Source: Bacteroidales bacterium UBA3297 (lineage in GTDB: Bacteria > Bacteroidota > Bacteroidia > Bacteroidales > Paludibacteraceae). Taken from it: a DNA stretch of 64,000 nucleotides. Each line of letters begins with the position of its first letter. Position 1 is the stretch's first letter. The notes under the pieces are model-generated. The model made no database searches. It saw only the letters and a list, made by a program, of their open reading frames with translations, and had not been told where the DNA came from. Position numbers and translations under genes: made by a program. The DNA is taken from assembly GCA_002362105.1 (NCBI GenBank), contig DETD01000011.1:1-64000 (forward strand), written 5' to 3'. Positions 36,604-44,838 of the stretch are shown here, piece by piece.

Positions 36604-36678
36604 CCTTCTATAGCTGTTAAAGAATAGTAAAAATCATTCTATTGATATAAAATTCGATTTAAGTTCCTTCTATAGCTG
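36604..36678. repeat. Two 13-bp direct repeats upstream of the GH43 gene
   Basis: CCTTCTATAGCTG occurs at 36604-36616 and 36666-36678, exactly 62 bases apart (about six helical turns), 80-155 bases before the GH43 start codon. A partial inverted copy (CAGCTATG) lies near 36769. They are candidate binding sites for a regulator of the GH43 gene. No coding potential was seen in 36525-37068 otherwise. Confidence 0.6.
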
Positions 36679-36865
36679 ATTTCTATTGCATTTTTTATCA
36701 ATACTGAATGTTTTGTGCAAACAACAACTGGCAGTATTTAGAATTCTAACGTAGAAAAAACAGCTTTTCAGCTATGTTGTAAAGCACTATCGAAAATATT
36801 GAGTTGCAATTTTTATTGGCTATATTTACACATCATTTCAATATGATATAAAACTAACAACATTG

Positions 36866-36902
36866 AAAGCCGCAAGCCGTGAGGTTTGTGGCTTTTGTTT
36901 TA
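36866..36902 (+). terminator. Terminator-like hairpin with no plus-strand gene upstream
   Basis: AAAGCCGCAA (36866-36875) pairs with TTGTGGCTTT (36886-36895), 10 bp with one G-T pair, followed by TGTTTTAAT. On the plus strand it looks like a terminator, but the upstream gene reads the other way. Confidence 0.5.
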
Positions 36903-36982
36903 ATACCACTGCCACAGCATATATGTGAACGAATTTTCGGCACAAATTTTGTATTCCTATTAAAAAACAAAGAACAAGTGCT

Positions 36983-36990
36983 TATCTTTG
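36983..36990 (+). promoter_or_regulatory. -7 promoter element of the coiled-coil/rhomboid operon
   Basis: TATCTTTG, 78 bases before the first start codon. The closest upstream TTTG (36948-36951) is too far away for a standard -33. Confidence 0.5.
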
Positions 36991-37068
36991 TTTTATATTA
37001 ATAGGCAAAAGGCCGATTGGGGATAACGCCTGCTGCTTAATTGTTCACTAGCTCCCCTCTTATAGATT

Positions 37069-37431
37069 ATGAATATACGTTCGTTTATATGTATAGCCGC
37101 ATTGGCTGTTTTCGTTTTCGGTGCTACCGATGTACAAGCAAAAAAGAAAAGCAAGAAGAGCAAGATTGAAAAGACGCTCGACAGTGGAAAAGACGCTTTG
37201 AAAAAGAGTGAAAAGAAGGTGAAAGACTTCAAGGAAGAAGTTAACGAGATAAAGGAAAAAGTTGACGAAGGCAAGGAGACCCTTAACAAGGGCAAGGAAA
37301 AAATTGACGACTTGAAGAACGAGGGTTTGAATGTCTTTAAGGAAGGTGCCAACACTACCAAGACAGAAGCCAATAATGCGGCTTCAGAGGTAAAGAATAC
37401 CGCAAGTGAGGTGAAAAATACCCTTAAATGA
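37069..37431 (+). CDS. Exported Lys-rich coiled-coil protein coupled to rhomboid
   Basis: 120-residue protein. Signal peptide residues 1-24 (cleaved after DVQA), then a run of Lys/Ser and about 90 residues of amphipathic helix rich in Lys and Glu with repeats of the type KxxVxExKEKV and EVKNTASEVKNT, similar in style to LEA or apolipoprotein-like helices. It should be periplasmic or bound to membrane surfaces. Its stop overlaps the next start (ATGA), so it is made with the rhomboid protein and could be its substrate or regulator, although it has no second membrane segment. No family recognised. Confidence 0.8.
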   Translation: MNIRSFICIAALAVFVFGATDVQAKKKSKKSKIEKTLDSGKDALKKSEKKVKDFKEEVNEIKEKVDEGKETLNKGKEKIDDLKNEGLNVFKEGANTTKTEANNAASEVKNTASEVKNTLK

Positions 37432-37997
37432 GCGGGAAGGGTATTTCGGTTACGTTCAACTCTCCTGTCATACTCTGGTTCGCTATTATTTCAGGAGCGG
37501 CCCTGTTGGCTAACTATATGACCGCTGGCCTCACCAACAGGTTGTTGTTTATTACGTATGACTCGTCGTTGTTGAATCCGCTGACTTTTGTACGGATGTT
37601 CACCCACGTGCTAGGACATGCCGATATGAACCACTACTTCAACAACATGTTGCTCTTCATATTAGTAGGGCCGATGTTGGAAGAGAAGTATGGTAGCAGA
37701 CGCATTTTGTTGGTTATTGGCGCTACGGCAATCGTAACAGCCATTATCAACCGGTTTTTCTGCGGTTCAGGACTTTTAGGAGCATCGGGCGTGGTATTTG
37801 CTTTCATTATTTTGGCATCTATGACTTCATTTAAGGAGCGTGAAATTCCGCTGACCTTCATCATTGTGCTTGTGCTCTATTTAGGGAAAGAAGTTTTAAA
37901 CGGTTTGTTTGTCAGCGACAATATATCACAGATGGGTCATCTGATAGGTGGTACTTGCGGGGCGATAGCCGGATTTGTTTTCTCGCCGAAAAACTAA
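37428..37997 (+). CDS. Rhomboid-family intramembrane serine protease
   Basis: 189-residue six-helix membrane protease. The rhomboid hallmarks are present: HADMNHYFNNM in the L1/TM2 region, catalytic Ser120 in GASG (TM4), and catalytic His171 in MGHLIGG (TM6). Length is that of the minimal six-helix core. It cuts membrane-embedded or membrane-near segments of substrates. Translation is coupled to the preceding exported coiled-coil protein. Confidence 0.92.
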   Translation: MSGKGISVTFNSPVILWFAIISGAALLANYMTAGLTNRLLFITYDSSLLNPLTFVRMFTHVLGHADMNHYFNNMLLFILVGPMLEEKYGSRRILLVIGATAIVTAIINRFFCGSGLLGASGVVFAFIILASMTSFKEREIPLTFIIVLVLYLGKEVLNGLFVSDNISQMGHLIGGTCGAIAGFVFSPKN

Positions 37998-38072
37998 GAG
38001 CCTTCCTTCTTAATGAAGATTGCTGGTTGGAGGCTATGGGCGGTTCCGTTGGTAACAAATTATTCATATAAT

Positions 38073-38118
38073 CGGGTATAGGTTGATGGTGTTACCATTT
38101 TCCTATATCCGTTTTTTT
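38073..38118 (+). terminator. Terminator of the coiled-coil/rhomboid operon
   Basis: CGGGTATAGG (38073-38082) pairs with CCTATATCCG (38102-38111) with one G-T pair; an inner ATGGT/ACCAT stem is nested; seven Ts follow. The remainder of 37998-38371 holds no gene or signal that I can support. Confidence 0.88.
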
Positions 38119-38371
38119 GCGGAATGCCACGAGCCTAATTTTTACGGATATGAAGTTTTCTAAAGTTCGATTTTGCACAAGCAACCAATTTGAAACTCAA
38201 CTTGTCTGTCCCCTTGTCGAAAAGCCAAACACGGGATATGTATGAGACAAAAAAAGGGCAAGGAGGGAGTGATTATCTTCAAAATCTGGATTTTCATTTG
38301 TAGATGATTATTTGCTGTGTAAATAGCAGAATAGATGTTTATAATCTATGCATAAACCCTTATAATAATTC

Positions 38372-39850
38372 ATGGAAGAACATTTTTATATTTATTACAT
38401 CGTATTGTATGCGATATTCTTCGCACTCGCTTTTTTCTTGCTAAAACACCTTTTCGGGGAATTCACAATTTATCGTTTGTTCTCGAAAAACGGGAATATG
38501 CGCGCACTTATGGCAAAAGACCCAAGGCGCTTCCATATTAGTTTGGTCTACTTGATGGCCTACATGACGCGCTCGGATGGCAATGCGATACGACTCGACA
38601 AGTTGGCACTGATAGTCAAGTATATTCGAGAGGTATGTCCGAAGGAATGTCAAGAGGATGCAATGAAAACTCTTAAATTCCTAACAGATAGGAAAAAAGA
38701 TGGTGAAGATAAAGTAACAGAGTCGATAGTTGATGTTGATGCTTTCATGCGCGGTAGCGACAACTGTATTAAAACGGGAGACAATTCGTCTCGCTATGCA
38801 CATGACCTTCACGGAGTGCGACTTGCAGAAGAGTTGGCTCTTTATATGACAGAAGAAGACCGGTTGTATGTGATGTATTTGCTTTATCGATTGGCCATCG
38901 CTGATGGTAAGATAACGGCGAAAGGAAAGTATTCAGAAGTCAACATGCTGCATAGGCTTTGTGTGAAAGGTTTGAAAATAGAGAAAGAAAAATTGGAAGA
39001 TTTGTTGTCGGCATTTTCCAAGGGGAATGATTCTGCCTGGTATGAACAGCAATTCTCCGATAAGGACTCTCGTTATCCTTCTTCAGATGCAATCGCCAAC
39101 ATCTTCCGTAAAGATAGTGATTCTATAACATTATTAGACAAACAAGTGTCTCGGAAATCGTTTTTGGGGTCTACTTTGTGTGTTATACTTCTTTCGTCTC
39201 TAATCACCTTAATTCTTGCGGTTGGGTTTATTTGTGAAGATTACGATAATATGGCCGATATATATCCTGAAGGGACGTTCTTGATTGTAATTGTATTGTC
39301 GATAGCGACGCCTTGTTTAGCCGCTTTGTCAAGGAAAGAGTTGGAATCATTCTTAGTTCCTATTGTAAGGACGAAGATAGAAGATGCATTACAGTTGAAA
39401 AGTCTGATAGTGGGTTCGATACTTTCCTTTGTAGTTTTAGCTGTATTTTTTTTCTGCATTTCGTATTTGTTGTTCTTGCAAGCGAATTTATCGTTCTGCA
39501 ACGAAGAACCTATTGTCGTTACCGTACCTGTAAAGGAGGCTTTTTCCCGCACAGGCGGTACGAAAAGTAGAAATACATATTATTATGTGAGTTTCCCAAC
39601 GGTATCGCTATCCGACAGAAAGTTTGATATGGACCAAAGGAGACAGGTGTCAACCCCTAATAGCATCTGTTTGAAAACATTGCCAGTGATGTCTGGTATT
39701 AAGTTTATAGAAATAAAGAATACAAAAACTAAAGACGAGATTGAAGTTAGTGATTCCGATTATTGTTCAGCTACAGGCAGAAACATCAAGCTGTATTTCA
39801 GGATGGGCTATTATGGAATTATCTATCTGGAAAAGTATCAATTGGAATGA
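38372..39850 (+). CDS. Membrane protein with TerB-like helical domains (paralogue A)
   Basis: 492-residue protein, family not firmly recognised. One N-terminal membrane segment (about 8-28), a cytoplasmic helical region with two TerB-like units carrying a DG motif (RSDGNAIRLDKLALIVKYI near 68 and AIADGKITAKGKYSEV near 180), then three further hydrophobic segments (about 265-290, 305-325, 347-372) and a C-terminal strand-rich domain. The region RLYVMYLLYR to WYEQQF aligns with KYIMYLLYK to WYEQNI in the 256-residue protein encoded at 41506-42276, so the two are paralogues. Function unknown; TerB-like domains occur in stress and envelope-associated systems. Confidence 0.75.
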   Translation: MEEHFYIYYIVLYAIFFALAFFLLKHLFGEFTIYRLFSKNGNMRALMAKDPRRFHISLVYLMAYMTRSDGNAIRLDKLALIVKYIREVCPKECQEDAMKTLKFLTDRKKDGEDKVTESIVDVDAFMRGSDNCIKTGDNSSRYAHDLHGVRLAEELALYMTEEDRLYVMYLLYRLAIADGKITAKGKYSEVNMLHRLCVKGLKIEKEKLEDLLSAFSKGNDSAWYEQQFSDKDSRYPSSDAIANIFRKDSDSITLLDKQVSRKSFLGSTLCVILLSSLITLILAVGFICEDYDNMADIYPEGTFLIVIVLSIATPCLAALSRKELESFLVPIVRTKIEDALQLKSLIVGSILSFVVLAVFFFCISYLLFLQANLSFCNEEPIVVTVPVKEAFSRTGGTKSRNTYYYVSFPTVSLSDRKFDMDQRRQVSTPNSICLKTLPVMSGIKFIEIKNTKTKDEIEVSDSDYCSATGRNIKLYFRMGYYGIIYLEKYQLE

Positions 39851-40009
39851 GTTTTTGAGGCTTTTTTATACTTTATTGTAGTTCTTGGGATGTGCCGGAT
39901 GATTTGCTTGATACATACAGATAGGGAAACGGTGCAGAGAGAATCTGATACATTTATGAGGTTTGTCTTAAAGAGTATCGCTTAGATGCTTACGGATTTT
40001 GCACGTATT

Positions 40010-40025
40010 ATGTAATTGCTTACAT
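40010..40025. promoter_or_regulatory. Distal operator for MarR-GNAT regulator
   Basis: Perfect inverted repeat ATGTAA-TTGC-TTACAT. It shares the core GTAA-N4-TTAC with a second site 62 bases away (centre to centre), as expected for an autoregulated MarR gene. Confidence 0.6.
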
Positions 40026-40064
40026 GTTTTTTCCCTATATGTGGAAAAGTAAGAAATAATTGTG

Positions 40065-40087
40065 TAAATTTGCGTAACCAATTACGT
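40065..40087 (+). promoter_or_regulatory. -7 element with overlapping operator of MarR-GNAT gene
   Basis: TAAATTTG (40065-40072) is a -7 match; it is followed directly by an inverted repeat CGTAA-CCAA-TTACG (40073-40086) over the likely transcription start, nine bases before the start codon. A protein bound here would block transcription. Confidence 0.6.
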
Positions 40088-40095
40088 ATATAGAG

Positions 40096-41040
40096 ATGGA
40101 TGATTTCTTTGAAAGTGCTGGTAAGGTTGCGACAGGTAGCAGATTGCGTTTGTTGACGGATATGATTACAAGGGATAACCAACAGATATACAGCCTTTAC
40201 AATGTAGATATACAGCCCAAATGGTATCCTGTTATTGCTGTGTTGGCCGAAAATGGTTCGTCTACAATAACGGAAATAGCCAAAATAATAGGACAGACCC
40301 ATCCATCGGTCAGCTATATCGTCAAGGAATTGGGTACACATAAGTTGGTGAAAGAGGCTAATGACGTCACCGACAAAAGGCAGAACCGCGTTATGCTGTC
40401 AGACCAAGGCGAAAAGACTTGGAAAAAGATGAAGGTGGTACTCGCCGATGTGGAAATGGCAGTTGACGAATTGAATCGCCAGTCGCAGTTCAACCTTTGG
40501 GGAGCGATATCAGAGTGGGAGCAACTCCTTAGAAAACAGTCGTTACTCGACCGGGTGCGCTCTGTGAAAGAAGGTAAAGTAATCATTGTCGATTACGACG
40601 ATGCGCGTCATCATAACGCATACAGGGCGCTGAATGAACAATGGATAAGCCAACTGTTCGAAATTGAAGATGCCGACCGAGATGTTCTTGAATTCCCGGT
40701 GGAAAGAATCATCAACAAAGGTGGTTTTATTCTTATGGCCGAGTATATGGGCGAGGTAGTTGGCACCTTCTCAATAGTGAAGAGTTATAATAAGAATTAC
40801 GATTATGAACTGGCTAAATTCGCCGTTAATCCTACAGTGCAGGGTAAAGGTATAGGGTCGAAACTGATGGATGCCTGTATTGAACGCGCCCACGCTTTGG
40901 GCGGAACACGTCTGTTCTTAGAGACCAACCACAACCTGCAGGCGGCCATACATCTCTACGAGAAATTCGGTTTCAAACGTATACCGCTGAGTCATCCCGG
41001 ACATATTAGAACCGACATTTTGATGGAACGCATCGGTTAA
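40096..41040 (+). CDS. MarR-family regulator fused to GNAT acetyltransferase
   Basis: 314-residue fusion. The N-terminal half (about 1-145) is a winged helix of the MarR type (STITEIAKIIGQTHPSVSYI recognition helix, then TDKRQNRVMLSDQG wing). The C-terminal half (about 155-314) is a GNAT domain with the acetyl-CoA loop VQGKGIGSKLM near residue 253 and the NxxAxxLYEKFGF motif near 290. Such fusions are known across bacteria; the acetylated molecule is usually unknown. Two matching palindromes upstream suggest autoregulation. It lies between two TerB-like paralogues. Confidence 0.92.
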   Translation: MDDFFESAGKVATGSRLRLLTDMITRDNQQIYSLYNVDIQPKWYPVIAVLAENGSSTITEIAKIIGQTHPSVSYIVKELGTHKLVKEANDVTDKRQNRVMLSDQGEKTWKKMKVVLADVEMAVDELNRQSQFNLWGAISEWEQLLRKQSLLDRVRSVKEGKVIIVDYDDARHHNAYRALNEQWISQLFEIEDADRDVLEFPVERIINKGGFILMAEYMGEVVGTFSIVKSYNKNYDYELAKFAVNPTVQGKGIGSKLMDACIERAHALGGTRLFLETNHNLQAAIHLYEKFGFKRIPLSHPGHIRTDILMERIG

Positions 41041-41082
41041 TAGCAACAAAACAAGCTTTCTCAATGTCTTTTATAATAATGG

Positions 41083-41124
41083 ATCTCCCAACTTCGCCTT
41101 TGGCGGATATGGGAGATTTTTTTT
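41083..41124 (+). terminator. Terminator of the MarR-GNAT gene
   Basis: ATCTCCCA (41083-41090)/TGGGAGAT (41110-41117), with a small inner GCC/GGC stem, then eight Ts. Confidence 0.92.
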
Positions 41125-41209
41125 GCGGATGACTTACTTCGTCGTTTTGGCTACTATATTCTATTTGAACTGTGTGAAATTAGAAGGAAGGTGGATGCAA
41201 ATATCAGTT

Positions 41210-41485
41210 TTAGCCAGCAATCAGCTCACGTAAGCCATGATAAAAAAATATCGCAGACAGGCCGAACGTCAAACCTCCTAAAACCAAATGAATTGTAGTT
41301 GGTTTTGAATTTATTCGGTTGTCTTCAAATAAGAATACACGAACGAAGAAAATGTATATGAACGAACAAATAATAGCTATAAGGTTGGCAAACCATGGTA
41401 AGATCAACAATAAGGACAGGTTATATGAATTGAACGAGGTCATGGTATAAAACGACAGTCCAAACAGATCCAAGTAGAAAAACAA
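41210..41485 (-). CDS. Small membrane protein, unknown (weakly GtrA-like)
   Basis: 91-residue protein with three hydrophobic segments (about 1-12, 23-50, 65-85). The stretch IICSFIYIFFVRVFLFED faintly recalls GtrA-type flippase proteins, but it is shorter than a usual GtrA (about 120-140). It starts 20 bases after the stop of the TerB-like paralogue B and is probably co-transcribed. An internal ATG at residue 15 is also possible as start. Confidence 0.6.
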   Translation of the reverse strand: MFFYLDLFGLSFYTMTSFNSYNLSLLLILPWFANLIAIICSFIYIFFVRVFLFEDNRINSKPTTIHLVLGGLTFGLSAIFFYHGLRELIAG

Positions 41486-41505
41486 ACACCACCAATTAGC
41501 CCGTC

Positions 41506-42276
41506 TTACGGGTTCTTCCCTGAAATTATAGGAGGAAGAGTCGGGAACTCGGTATACAACAAATCGGAAAGCACGCCAATAGGCTTATAAGCTTTTTGTG
41601 TATCGCAGAGTATGTTCTGCTCATACCATTCGCTCAAGCGGTTATCTTTACCACAATTAATCAACTCTTCAATATCGGTAGAATTGAAATTAAGCCCTTT
41701 CTGACATAGCTCACTCATAGAAGTAAAGTTAGGAGATGAAGCCGCACAAGTAGTTTTGTACAACAGATACATGATATATTTCCGTCCAACTTGGCTTATA
41801 TGTTGGCTAATCGCCTTAGTCAAACCAATACAGAAATCAAGGTCAAAACGGATATTAAACCGCTCATCTAACGTCCCCACTTTCTTTAAATTGTCCTCAT
41901 AGACAACAAGTACTCCTTTTTTCTTGGTTTTCTTCAAATCAATAAGTTCGCTTACATTTTTTTTGTCGTATAGGAGCATAGTTGAGTAAAAATAATCGAT
42001 TTCAGAGGCTTGTTGTTGTTCGGGAAGTATGGTTTTTATATAGCGGTAAATGAACTTTAAGATACCAGCATCGGCTTTGTGGACTTGCGCAATGTGGAAC
42101 ATCAGTGCATGGATATGACGATGGAAACTTATCTGTCCCATTCCAGTTGTAGCTAGTATTTCTTCTTCTTTCTGATAAGTGTCATCGATAATGACTTTCA
42201 TCTTATGATAGATTTTGACGGCTACAAAAAGAGTAACAACAAAGACCGTTAGGAATATATAAAAATGGGGGTTCAT
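41506..42276 (-). CDS. Membrane-anchored TerB-like protein (paralogue B)
   Basis: 256-residue protein with one N-terminal membrane segment (about 5-22) and a helical cytoplasmic domain. It matches the N-terminal two thirds of the 492-residue protein at 38372-39850: HKADAGILKFIYRYIK corresponds to RSDGNAIRLDKLALIVKYI, and KYIMYLLYK through LCQKGLN to LSEWYEQNI corresponds to RLYVMYLLYR through LCVKGLK to SAWYEQQF. The DG acidic motif of the second unit has decayed (CAASSPN), and the C-terminal membrane bundle is absent. Function unknown. Confidence 0.75.
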   Translation of the reverse strand: MNPHFYIFLTVFVVTLFVAVKIYHKMKVIIDDTYQKEEEILATTGMGQISFHRHIHALMFHIAQVHKADAGILKFIYRYIKTILPEQQQASEIDYFYSTMLLYDKKNVSELIDLKKTKKKGVLVVYEDNLKKVGTLDERFNIRFDLDFCIGLTKAISQHISQVGRKYIMYLLYKTTCAASSPNFTSMSELCQKGLNFNSTDIEELINCGKDNRLSEWYEQNILCDTQKAYKPIGVLSDLLYTEFPTLPPIISGKNP

Positions 42277-42505
42277 ATTGTATGAGGTTTTATAACTACT
42301 AAATTATAGGGAATGGGCTATTCAGTTGGTCAGACGACGCTTGTATGTTAGCAAAATACCGATGATATTGTCTATGAGCCATCTAAAAAGAAACTCAATG
42401 GAGTTTTTGTTTCTCTCTAATTTACGAAGATACGATGATTTAACTGAATACACACTATCCCATCTATAAGAAGAAAAAAGATGCAGACAACGCATAAGTT
42501 TTTCA

Positions 42506-42538
42506 CAAAAAAAGCACCATCCCTTCGGCTGGTGCTTT
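42506..42538 (-). terminator. Terminator downstream of the polysaccharide operon
   Basis: AAAGCACCA (42511-42519)/TGGTGCTTT (42530-42538), 9 bp, loop of ten; seven Ts follow on the minus strand. It is the first clear terminator after glmS, about 385 bases downstream. Confidence 0.88.
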
Positions 42539-42685
42539 GCTGTGCTACACAATTTATATAAAAATTATTTCTCTGATTCCCAAAATTATAAATTATCTGA
42601 TCCCCAATACTCATCTCCATCAAATAAGAGAACATCGATTGCATTATTTCATTCGTTATTTGTATAGAATGAAAATGCCTTGTAT

Positions 42686-42829
42686 TTAAAGATTATAGTA
42701 ATTTACAGGATTCTGTCCTATTTTAACGATATTGGTTATCAACTTACCAAGATATTCAGAATCAAGTATTTCTTTTCCATCGAATACAATCCTTTTTGAC
42801 AATCCAGGTTCATTAATCAGTACAAGCAT
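42686..42829 (-). CDS. Possible 47-residue protein after glmS
   Basis: ATG at 42829 to TAA at 42686. The product begins MLVLINEPG and contains RIVFDGKEILDSEYLGKLI, a balanced composition unlike random AT-rich sequence. It follows glmS by about 90 bases and precedes the operon terminator, so it could be the last gene of the transcript. No family recognised and no strong ribosome-binding site; could be a remnant. Confidence 0.4.
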   Translation of the reverse strand: MLVLINEPGLSKRIVFDGKEILDSEYLGKLITNIVKIGQNPVNYYNL

Positions 42830-42922
42830 ACGAATTCTTTATATTAACGAAAATTATTTTTTCGCTGACATTCGGATTAATATACTCAATCATGATTAAT
42901 CTATTATAAATCAATCATATAT

Positions 42923-44779
42923 TTATTCAACCGTAACGCTTTTAGCCAGATTACGTGGCTGGTCAACATCCAACCCTTTCGAAACTGCAACGTGGTAGCT
43001 TAAAAGTTGTAGAGGTACAACACTCAACAGCGGAGCGAGGAACATTTTGGTAGGTGGTACTTCTATCACGTTTTGCACCATTTCTGCAACCTGTTTGTCC
43101 CCTTCGGTAACAATTGCCAGAATACAGCCCTTTCTAGAAATAACTTCCTGCATGTTCGACAAGATTTTCTGATAGAGCTGATGGTGGGTAGCGACAAAAA
43201 CGACAGGCATTTCACTGTCGACTAGTGCGATCGGACCATGTTTCATTTCAGCGGCAGGATAACCTTCGGCGTGAATGTACGAGATTTCCTTCATTTTCAA
43301 TGCCCCTTCAAGTGCAACCGGATAGTTATAGCCACGACCCAAATAGAGGAAATTCTGCGCATAGGTATATACAGCGGCAAGGCGCTGTATTTTATCGTTT
43401 TGTAGTAAGATCTTGCTGATTTTGTCTGGAATAGTCAGCATCTCAGCCAAAATCTCGTGAAATTCGTCTGGTTCTATAGTACCGCATTCATGGCCTAAGG
43501 CCAACGCAAACATCGTCAGCACACATACTTGTCCGGTGAACGCCTTTGTAGAAGCCACTCCAATTTCAGGCCCTACGTGTATGTCGGTTGCAACATTGGA
43601 AACGCGGGCAATGGAAGAAGTCATGACGTTGACAAGGCTGTAGACAAAAGCCCCTTTTTCTTTCGCCAGTTCAATGGCGGCAAGTGTGTCTGCGGTTTCA
43701 CCTGACTGCGATATGGCGATAACCACATCGTCTGGGGTGACCACTGTATCGGCATACCTGAACTCGCTGGCATAAGCCACCTCGGTTGGAATTTTGCAGA
43801 AGTGTTCAATCAGTTGCTTGCCAATCAGACCAGCATGCCAGCTTGTTCCGCAACTAACTATAATAAAGCGCTTTGCCTTTAAGAAAACTTCCTTGTGTTC
43901 CAGTACGGCATCTATATTAAGCTCAAAGCCGTTGTCAGTTGCATACAGGCGTTCGCTCATGCACTGGCGTAGGACTTCTGGCTGGTCGAAAATCTCCTTA
44001 AGCATAAAGTGCGGATATTGTTCTTTAGAGAGCATCGACAGTTCCAGGTCAACCATTTTGGTTTCAGTTGTCACCTTGTTACCGTCGAGGTCGGTAACGT
44101 CTAATTCTTCTCCTCTGACACAAACGGCCACTTGTTCGTCTTTCAGATAGACCATCTGGTTAGTGTGCGAGGCAATAGATATAGCATCGCTGCCGATGAA
44201 GAACTCGGTATTGTTGCATCCAATCCCGATAACCAGTGGCGACGACTTGCGCGCACAGACCAACAGGTTTGTTTTCTTCACGTCAATTACCGATATAGCA
44301 TACGAACCAACAATCTGTTTCAGTGCTGTACGAACAGCACACGCAACGTCGCAATTGCAGGTCAGCATGGTGTATTCAATAAGGTTTACCAATACTTCGG
44401 TATCAGTATCGCTATGGAAGACATAGCCATTCGCTTCCAAATCGGCCCTAATTGAGGCGTAATTTTCTATAATTCCATTGTGTACAATGGCTAGTCTGCC
44501 ACTATTTGAGAGGTGGGGATGCGCGTTCCTTTCGTTAGGCAGACCATGAGTCGCCCAACGGGTGTGGGCAATGCCCAAAGTACCACAACAGTTATTTTTA
44601 ACGGCAATACTTTCCAGTTCTCTAACTTTGCCTTTCGCCTTGTAGAGGTTTAGCGAACCTGATTCGGTGAGCAAAGCACATCCAGAAGAATCATAGCCCC
44701 TGTATTCGAGTTTATGTAACCCGTCAATTAAAATCGGATAGGCGTCCTGATTGCCTATATAACCTACTATTCCACACAT
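42923..44779 (-). CDS. glmS: Glutamine-fructose-6-phosphate aminotransferase (isomerising)
   Basis: 618-residue enzyme that makes glucosamine-6-phosphate from fructose-6-phosphate and glutamine, the entry to UDP-GlcNAc. The N-terminal glutaminase domain begins with the catalytic Cys2 (CGIVGYIG) and has HTRWATHG and HNGIIENY; two SIS sugar-binding domains follow (SCGTSWHAG, SQSGETADT, LGRGYNYP), and the C-terminus DQPRNLAKSVTVE is the conserved tail. Full length. Its place as a late gene of the polysaccharide operon suggests amino-sugar supply for the polymer. No glmS ribozyme-like structure is expected in this phylum and none was seen. Confidence 0.97.
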   Translation of the reverse strand: MCGIVGYIGNQDAYPILIDGLHKLEYRGYDSSGCALLTESGSLNLYKAKGKVRELESIAVKNNCCGTLGIAHTRWATHGLPNERNAHPHLSNSGRLAIVHNGIIENYASIRADLEANGYVFHSDTDTEVLVNLIEYTMLTCNCDVACAVRTALKQIVGSYAISVIDVKKTNLLVCARKSSPLVIGIGCNNTEFFIGSDAISIASHTNQMVYLKDEQVAVCVRGEELDVTDLDGNKVTTETKMVDLELSMLSKEQYPHFMLKEIFDQPEVLRQCMSERLYATDNGFELNIDAVLEHKEVFLKAKRFIIVSCGTSWHAGLIGKQLIEHFCKIPTEVAYASEFRYADTVVTPDDVVIAISQSGETADTLAAIELAKEKGAFVYSLVNVMTSSIARVSNVATDIHVGPEIGVASTKAFTGQVCVLTMFALALGHECGTIEPDEFHEILAEMLTIPDKISKILLQNDKIQRLAAVYTYAQNFLYLGRGYNYPVALEGALKMKEISYIHAEGYPAAEMKHGPIALVDSEMPVVFVATHHQLYQKILSNMQEVISRKGCILAIVTEGDKQVAEMVQNVIEVPPTKMFLAPLLSVVPLQLLSYHVAVSKGLDVDQPRNLAKSVTVE

Positions 44780-44838
44780 AAGATTTTGTTTCGTTAGCCC
44801 GTTAAATAAGGGGAGTAAAAGTTATGTTTTGCTATAAT

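Larger units (their letters stand above)
42277..42922. other. 646-base AT-rich gap between TerB-like gene and glmS
   Basis: Holds a terminator (42506-42538) and one possible 47-codon gene (42686-42829), both on the minus strand. The remaining open frames cross the terminator and look non-coding. Confidence 0.6.

Noticed and set aside
42322..42644. Two overlapping 75-76-codon minus-strand frames
   Set aside because: Both read through the terminator at 42506-42538; their composition reflects AT-rich non-coding DNA, though the first 30 codons of one (from 42644) might be a decayed remnant.
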